Of a stretch of DNA of 64,000 nt, positions 59,262 to 64,000 are shown piece by piece. Source of the stretch: Tausonia pullulans (taxonomy: Eukaryota; Basidiomycota; Tremellomycetes; Cystofilobasidiales; Mrakiaceae); contig OX637639.1 of the NCBI GenBank assembly GCA_951802195.1, forward strand, positions 198,501 through 262,500, written 5' to 3'. The translations under genes and the position numbers were made by a program. The notes under the pieces were generated by a model. The model searched no databases and was not told where the DNA came from. It saw nothing but the letters and a program-made list of their open reading frames with translations. How positions within the stretch are numbered: position 1 is the first letter of the stretch; every line of letters starts with the position of its first letter.

Positions 59262-61887
59262 TCAGGTGTCCTCCTCATCTACCTGAGTCTCACCTACCAC
59301 ATCAGGCTCGCCAGCCTCGCCACTTTCTTCCTCATCCTCCTCCCCCATCTCCGTCGCTCCCTCCCCCTCCTTCGTCGGGGCTGAGTCGACCACGAACTCC
59401 CTCTTCACGAGCATCTTCTCATCAACAACTGTACTCGAGAGCTTCGGGCCTCCTCCCAGGCGAGCGTTGTCTCCCAGGAACGCCAATGCCGTCTCGAGGA
59501 ACCACTCGCGCTCCTTGATGTAATGGACGACGACCGTCCCCGCCCCCCATCTCCGGCCCCACTGGCCCTCGTACCGTTCATTTAACGAGGGACGACGCGC
59601 CATGACCGTCTCCGGGAGAAGCGGCGACGAGCTTGAGCTCGATGAGTACGGCGAGAGCAGGGAGAGTTCTGAGCCCTCAATGAGCGCCTCGATCCGCTGC
59701 GCCGGGGTGAGGTTCGGGAGGGGAGGCCGATAGGGGTGACCGAACTGAGAGACACTCGAGTAGGTGAGGCTGGACGCCGAGGCAGTGATATGGTTCGAGG
59801 TAGACCTGCTAAGGGCGTACCCGGCATCATCAAGACCAAGCGAGGCGACGTACTGCTGCCGGATATGGCGAACTGTCGAGGGGAAGAGGAAGCCATGCGA
59901 GTAGACGGTGCCCGCTTTCGGGTGGTCGTAAATCCAGCATCGGTCCGAGACCCAGAGGATCGAGGACGACTCCGGGTGAAGCCGCATCCACCTCGCGACC
60001 AGCTTGTCCTCAGCGCCCCATGTGATCTTGCGCACAGCCGGGGAGGTGGAGACAAAACGGACGAGGTCGAGGGAAAGGGCATAGCACTCGCCGCCCATGA
60101 ACTGGTTCTTGACAAGGTCTGTGGAGCGCAAAATATGACGAATATCAGGAGGGTCAGTCTGAACCAAGCCACCGGGCAAGAAACGGATGAGACAAACAGC
60201 CCCAGTAGATCTTGTTGCCGCCGAGGACTCTGAGCCGCTTCTCCAGCTCGCCAAGCATGATGAACGAGTCGTCGTCGGCCTTGGAGACATAATCCGGACG
60301 TTTCTCTCCGAGGGTCCCATCCGAGGCATGTGCAGCGGAGAGGGACTCGGGGACCATGGCATTAACGGCGGCCCAGGCAAAGAAGGCGTGCGTCTTGCCC
60401 GAGTTCATGTTCTCTTGTATGTCGAGAACGACGATATCGCCATAGGCTGGTTAAGAATGAGTACATCCTCGTCAGCTGAATGTGGTCGGTTCCCAAGAAT
60501 ATGAACTCTGAGGGTTTAAACGGACCTTCCATCTCGAGCTCGACAAGCGCTTTATACCTGGGCTTTGGTCGGCCAAGGATGAACCGGACTCGAACGCTCT
60601 GGAGGCCATCAGCGCCTCCTCCCGAGCCCTTGCGGGCGTACGTGGTCCGGATCATCTGCCTCCGCTCGAAGGCCTTATCTGTAGAAAAAACCCCGACAAA
60701 GAGGCCGATTGGGGGGACTCCTTCGCTCTCGAGGGACGAAGGCGAGATGAGGGGATGAGGAAGCAGCGGGTGCACGGGCTGCACAGGGGACGTGGACGAG
60801 TCGAAGGAAGGGAGTGGAATTGTTTGAAGCTCCGTGGGTGATTGAGGCGTGAAGGCGTGATAGGATGGGTGAGGGGAGAGACAGTCTCTCTTCCAGGGCA
60901 GCGCGGCCTTGTCTAAAGGTTGGTGAGATTGCCCGCAGATCAGCCATCGGGCACGACTCGTTCCACAGGAAGAAACTTGAAAAGATGAGAGATACTGACC
61001 TGGGTTGAGAGCCCAACAGAGAAAGCGCGTCAAGGAGACAGCAAATAGTAAGAAGAGCAAAAGCGAGAAGCACTGAAGATGAAGGAGGGCGTGTCACTCA
61101 GTCGGTATATCGAATCGAGCCCCGCATCAAACATTGAACTCACCACAGTCTCTTTCCGTTGAGGAATCCACCTGCCCCGGAGCCAGCCTGGCCGTGCTCC
61201 ATCCCCGCTCGCGGCCGAAACAAGTCGAACGCCGCCGTTGGAGATCCTCGCCGCCTTGTTCTTCTTCTTCTTCCACCAGCGCGCCCATTCGCGCCCCTTG
61301 TCCCTTCCTGTGGCCAGCGAGACGGGCACCCGGGCGATATCGTCCCGCCTCCATCTCCGCTCGGCCGCGGGCCCCTCGTACTCCTCCAGGCTGGTCGAGC
61401 TCCTCGGACTGGCCGACGAGCCGTCGAAGAAACCTGCGAGGTCGGCCTTGGATGAGTTGGGGCTCGGAAGCGGCGTGTGGAAAGGCGTCGTCCTAGCAGA
61501 CGTTAGAGGAAGGATGTTGCCATCCGTCGGCGGGTAGGTTACTGCCGCATATGCGGGTGGCAGAGGAAGAAACGTAGACGGTGTCGAATAACCCGACGTT
61601 GGAGCAGACGAGAGAGCACCGTTTGAGGTTGACGGGGCTGAGCTGGCGAGGTTGTAAGATGAGCTGGCCCGGCCCACAAGTGAGGCCTTGCGGGGGGTCC
61701 GGTGCAACGGGGTGCTGCTCAGGCCTGGGTGTGGATGAGGATGTGGGTGAAACGACGACGGAGGTGCGTTGGAGACTGGTGCCGAGTCCAGAAAGGCAGT
61801 CGTTGAGGTTGTCGCTGTCGGAGTCGGGATCATGACACTAGGCGGACTATGGGGAGACGAGGAAGGGAGGTTTGACACATCAGTCAT
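59262..61887 (-). CDS. GT31-like (galactosyltransferase-type) glycosyltransferase
   Basis: Five exons (61887-61144, 61072-61000, 60912-60526, 60446-60198, 60118-59262) close in frame to 769 residues. A 248-residue Ser/Pro-rich, then basic, cytosolic region precedes a single membrane anchor coded almost exactly by exon 2 (about 249-272), giving type II Golgi topology. The lumenal part has the GT31 order: GLFVGVFST, ERRQMIRTTYA, VRFILG, YGDIVVLDIQENMNSGKT, the metal-binding KADDDSF (DxD), and YWGYLVKNQFMGGECYALS. The family transfers galactose or related sugars from UDP-sugars in beta-1,3 linkage; fungal substrates are poorly known. The long cytosolic region and an acidic C-terminal tail (about 730-769) are unusual additions. 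Confidence 0.85.
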
Positions 61888-62786
61888 TACGTGATTGAAG
61901 AATGACGACGATAATGCTGATACAGGGGAAGGAAACGACCACGAACTCGTAGGATGAGGGCCGAAACTGTTCGTATGCCGTGGACCGAGGGGAGGAGACC
62001 CAGGTCCTGAGTGAGATAAAGAAAGAGAATGGAGGTAGGACGAACGTCAGTTCCAGAAAGGATAGTCGGGTAAGATTCCCCAGCCCGTCCTAGGAAAACC
62101 AGGTCTGCTGTCATTGGACGTTGTTCAAAGACAGGAGCGCGAGCGGTGCGAAAGGCGGGGTACTCCGAAGGGGACGGTTTCGCGCGCAACCCGTCTCCAT
62201 CCACTGCCCAGCGTGCAAGCTTGACGAGTTCATTCCAGTACCTCACCAAATAGGGACGAAGCTCGCTCATCGGTTAGAAGGTCTGATGTGGACACTTAAG
62301 ACACAAGCGAGCAGAACAGCCCAAGCTGGGACCCCTCCCCGCAAGGCCAAAGCGAAGCTAGAGAGGTTCTGGGGGCTAGAGGGGTCTGGCTGTAGACCAA
62401 GCCCCGGAGAGACCTTCGAAAGAGCCTCGTTCTCGAGCACGCAAATAGAGCAAGAGGACTTGCGGGGCCGTGGCCTGGCCTGAACTAACCCTCCTAGGAG
62501 GAGAAACGTGAGGACGCGACGCGCGCACACAAATGCGTGCGTCTTGAGCGGAACGCGCGGGCAAATAGAGGCTCGCCTGTTCTACCCGGGGACTCCCCCT
62601 CAATATGACTCTCGGGTTGGCGCGTGGCCAGCTCAATGCGACGACATCACACCGGCCTGGGAACGGCCTTGACACATGTAACAAGATGTGCCTCGCCTGA
62701 CAAGGACGAGGCTGACCGAGGGCGTCGTCTCGATGGCGAACGCACGTCATCGAGCAGGATGAGAAGCGCGAGGAAACAGAACTCAC
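61888..62786. other. Flank of the glycosyltransferase gene, possible exons of upstream gene
   Basis: About 900 bases. Two minus-strand open stretches (62530-62267 and 62270-61890) have natural composition, one with a hydrophobic segment (AVLLACVLSVHI), and might be exons of the gene starting at 63130 or simply leader sequence. No confident splice path was found. Confidence 0.3.
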
Positions 62787-63130
62787 GAGGAGACGGTCGA
62801 GTTCGGCTCTTTACCCTCCGGTATGAAGGTCTTGCTGCCCTTCCTTGTGCCCCTCCGGACGGGGAACCGTGTCTTCTCCCTGCCGCTGGGACTGACAAGG
62901 GCGGCGGACTCGAAGTCGTCGGCGATGTCGTCTGGGTCCGAGTCCTTCTCCTTGTCGTGCCGCCGGCGGGATGCCGAGCTCGGCGGCGGCTGCTGCTGCT
63001 GGCTGCCAGGCGAGACGGCGTTAGCCAGGGCTGGGTCGAGTGGGCTGGTGACGATGGAGTGGAGGGAGGGCCGTCGGCGGTGGACGCCAGCATGCTGAAT
63101 GCCCGACGGCGCCGTGGGAGGGCTAGACAT
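62787..63130 (-). CDS. First exon of an unrecognised minus-strand gene
   Basis: An ATG at 63130 opens 114 codons ending at a good donor (GTGAGT, intron from 62786). The sequence is charged and disordered: a Gln run (QQQQ), SRRRHDKEKDSDPDD, then a basic stretch RRGTRKGSKTFIPEGK. Pro and Ser are common at the start. The following exons could not be placed with certainty; a CAG acceptor near 62700 gives a short frame ending near 62635. No family recognised. An in-frame upstream extension to 63307 starts at a non-ATG codon and is hydrophobic by chance, so I reject it. Confidence 0.45.
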
Positions 63131-64000
63131 GCGGCGACGACAACGGACAGCGGTGAAGAGAGACCGAAGGGGGAGGAAGGCAGGAAAGAGGAAGAAGAAA
63201 CGATGAAGGAGAAGAAAAGAGGGTATGTAACAGAAGAGGAAGGAGCGGGCTGGTGGTTGGGTGAACTTAGAGCTGTCTTCTTGCCCTTTCTGAGCGTCTG
63301 ACCTCACTCACCCTCCATGCCAACACCCACGTTGGACGTCGCCTTCCTGGCTTGCCCCTCTCTGTCCCCACGCGTGGCCCAGCGTTGCCTCCGCCTTCCA
63401 CTCACCCAATCAACTCCTCCCCTCGTTCTGTTTCGTCCGCTGCCGACGCCTCTAAGAAAAGCCAGCAAGCTGTCACTCCCCCCTCCCCCCCTTGCCCGTC
63501 CGATGGCCGTCACCATTCCCGCAGGAGTAAGGAAGGAGAGATGAGAAGACAAGGTCAACGAGGAGGAGGAGGAGGACAGGATGAAACGCGCAAGTGTTGA
63601 GTTGGGTCATACAGAGCACACGCGCTCCTTCCTCTCCGTCTGCAAGCGGAGTCTGACGCAAAACCTCATTGAAGCTCATCATGCGCGCCCAATTTCGCCA
63701 CCTTTTGGCCGTCCAAGGAGGTCAGAGCACCCTCATGACGAAGAGGAAGCGGAGCAGCGGAGTTCAATTGCCACTAAGCCAGCCAGATTGTGGGATTCCA
63801 GGACGAGAGGGGAGCGAGCGAAGGGAGAGAGAAGCGTGGGATGAGAGGCCACGACCCGACGACGTCAGCTCTGTTGAGAGATCATCATCCCAGGGCACAC
63901 GCACGGCGCGCTTGCGTAGTGGCCAGGGCGTCTGTCCGACTAGCGAGCTACTTGTCGTATAAATGAGTTACCGGACGACCAGGTATTCCTTCCTTCCTCT
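63131..64000. other. Window end, possible start of a further gene
   Basis: No complete gene. At 63963 an ATG begins MSYRTTR and runs into a usable donor (AG|GTATTC at 63983), so a plus-strand gene may start here and continue beyond the window. ORFs at 63304-63962 are arginine/proline-rich shadows. Confidence 0.2.

Noticed and set aside
62787-63307. Hydrophobic N-terminal extension of the ORF ending at 62783
   Set aside because: The frame is open to 63307, but the first codon is not ATG, and the Phe/Leu-rich part is explained by a pyrimidine tract upstream of the ATG at 63130.
1-64000. tRNA, rRNA and CRISPR signals
   Set aside because: I saw no cloverleaf with a GGTTCGAATCC-type T-arm, no rRNA-like block and no spaced direct repeats. 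A tRNAscan run would be decisive.
1-64000. Retroelement or virus-like genes
   Set aside because: No reverse transcriptase, integrase, capsid or long terminal direct repeats were recognised in any frame.

Overview
The window is nuclear DNA of a fungus, most likely a basidiomycete yeast of the Pucciniomycotina (red-yeast or Microbotryomycetes type). This is inferred from the high GC content, the mostly 50-80 base introns with CTGAC/CTAAC-type branch sites, the extreme intron density (24 exons for a 528-residue transporter), several micro-exons and GC-AG introns, and a gene set that includes a fungal CSL factor and an SPC7-type kinetochore scaffold. I placed exon borders by hand from splice consensus plus reading-frame agreement; the models marked complete close in frame from ATG to stop.

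Layout: 1-2824 (+) 3' part of a CSL transcription factor. 2.8-5.9 kb is a gene-poor stretch with exon-like pieces I could not name. 5939-6762 (-) is a small membrane protein, divergent from 7340-9817 (+) DMC1 meiotic recombinase. 9908-11116 (-) is a Nudix ADP-sugar pyrophosphatase. 12011-14309 (+) is an unknown protein. 14394-18069 (-) is a protein kinase with a long tail. 19340-21607 (-) is a NYN-domain protein, 22605-23642 (-) a cytidine-deaminase-fold protein, and 23926-25969 (+) a DUF2456-like membrane protein. 26.4-28.25 kb is an island bounded by near-identical inverted repeats of about 200 bp. 28959-30292 (-) is a Ser/Pro-rich protein, 31629-34729 (+) a DUF4203-type membrane protein, 35190-35700 (+) PET117, and 36448-38310 (+) an intronless Gln-rich protein.

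38.3-42.5 kb is a second gene-poor stretch with unassigned exon-like ORFs. 42558-44969 (+) is a basic, coiled-coil protein with SxIP-like motifs. 45630-49052 (-) is a sugar transporter, 49389-51116 (-) LST8, 51815-56839 (+) the kinetochore scaffold SPC7/KNL1, 57057-58586 (-) NADH-cytochrome b5 reductase, and 59262-61887 (-) a GT31-like glycosyltransferase. At 62787-63130 (-) lies the first exon of an unrecognised gene.

The genes are ordinary single eukaryotic units, not operons. The themes are housekeeping: chromosome segregation and meiosis (SPC7, DMC1), TOR signalling (LST8), sugar uptake, mitochondrial and ER redox (PET117, CBR1) and Golgi glycosylation. I see no defence system, biosynthetic cluster, CRISPR array or virus-like element. 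The most notable signals are the DMC1 micro-exon architecture, the divergent MELT-like array of SPC7, and the inverted-repeat island.
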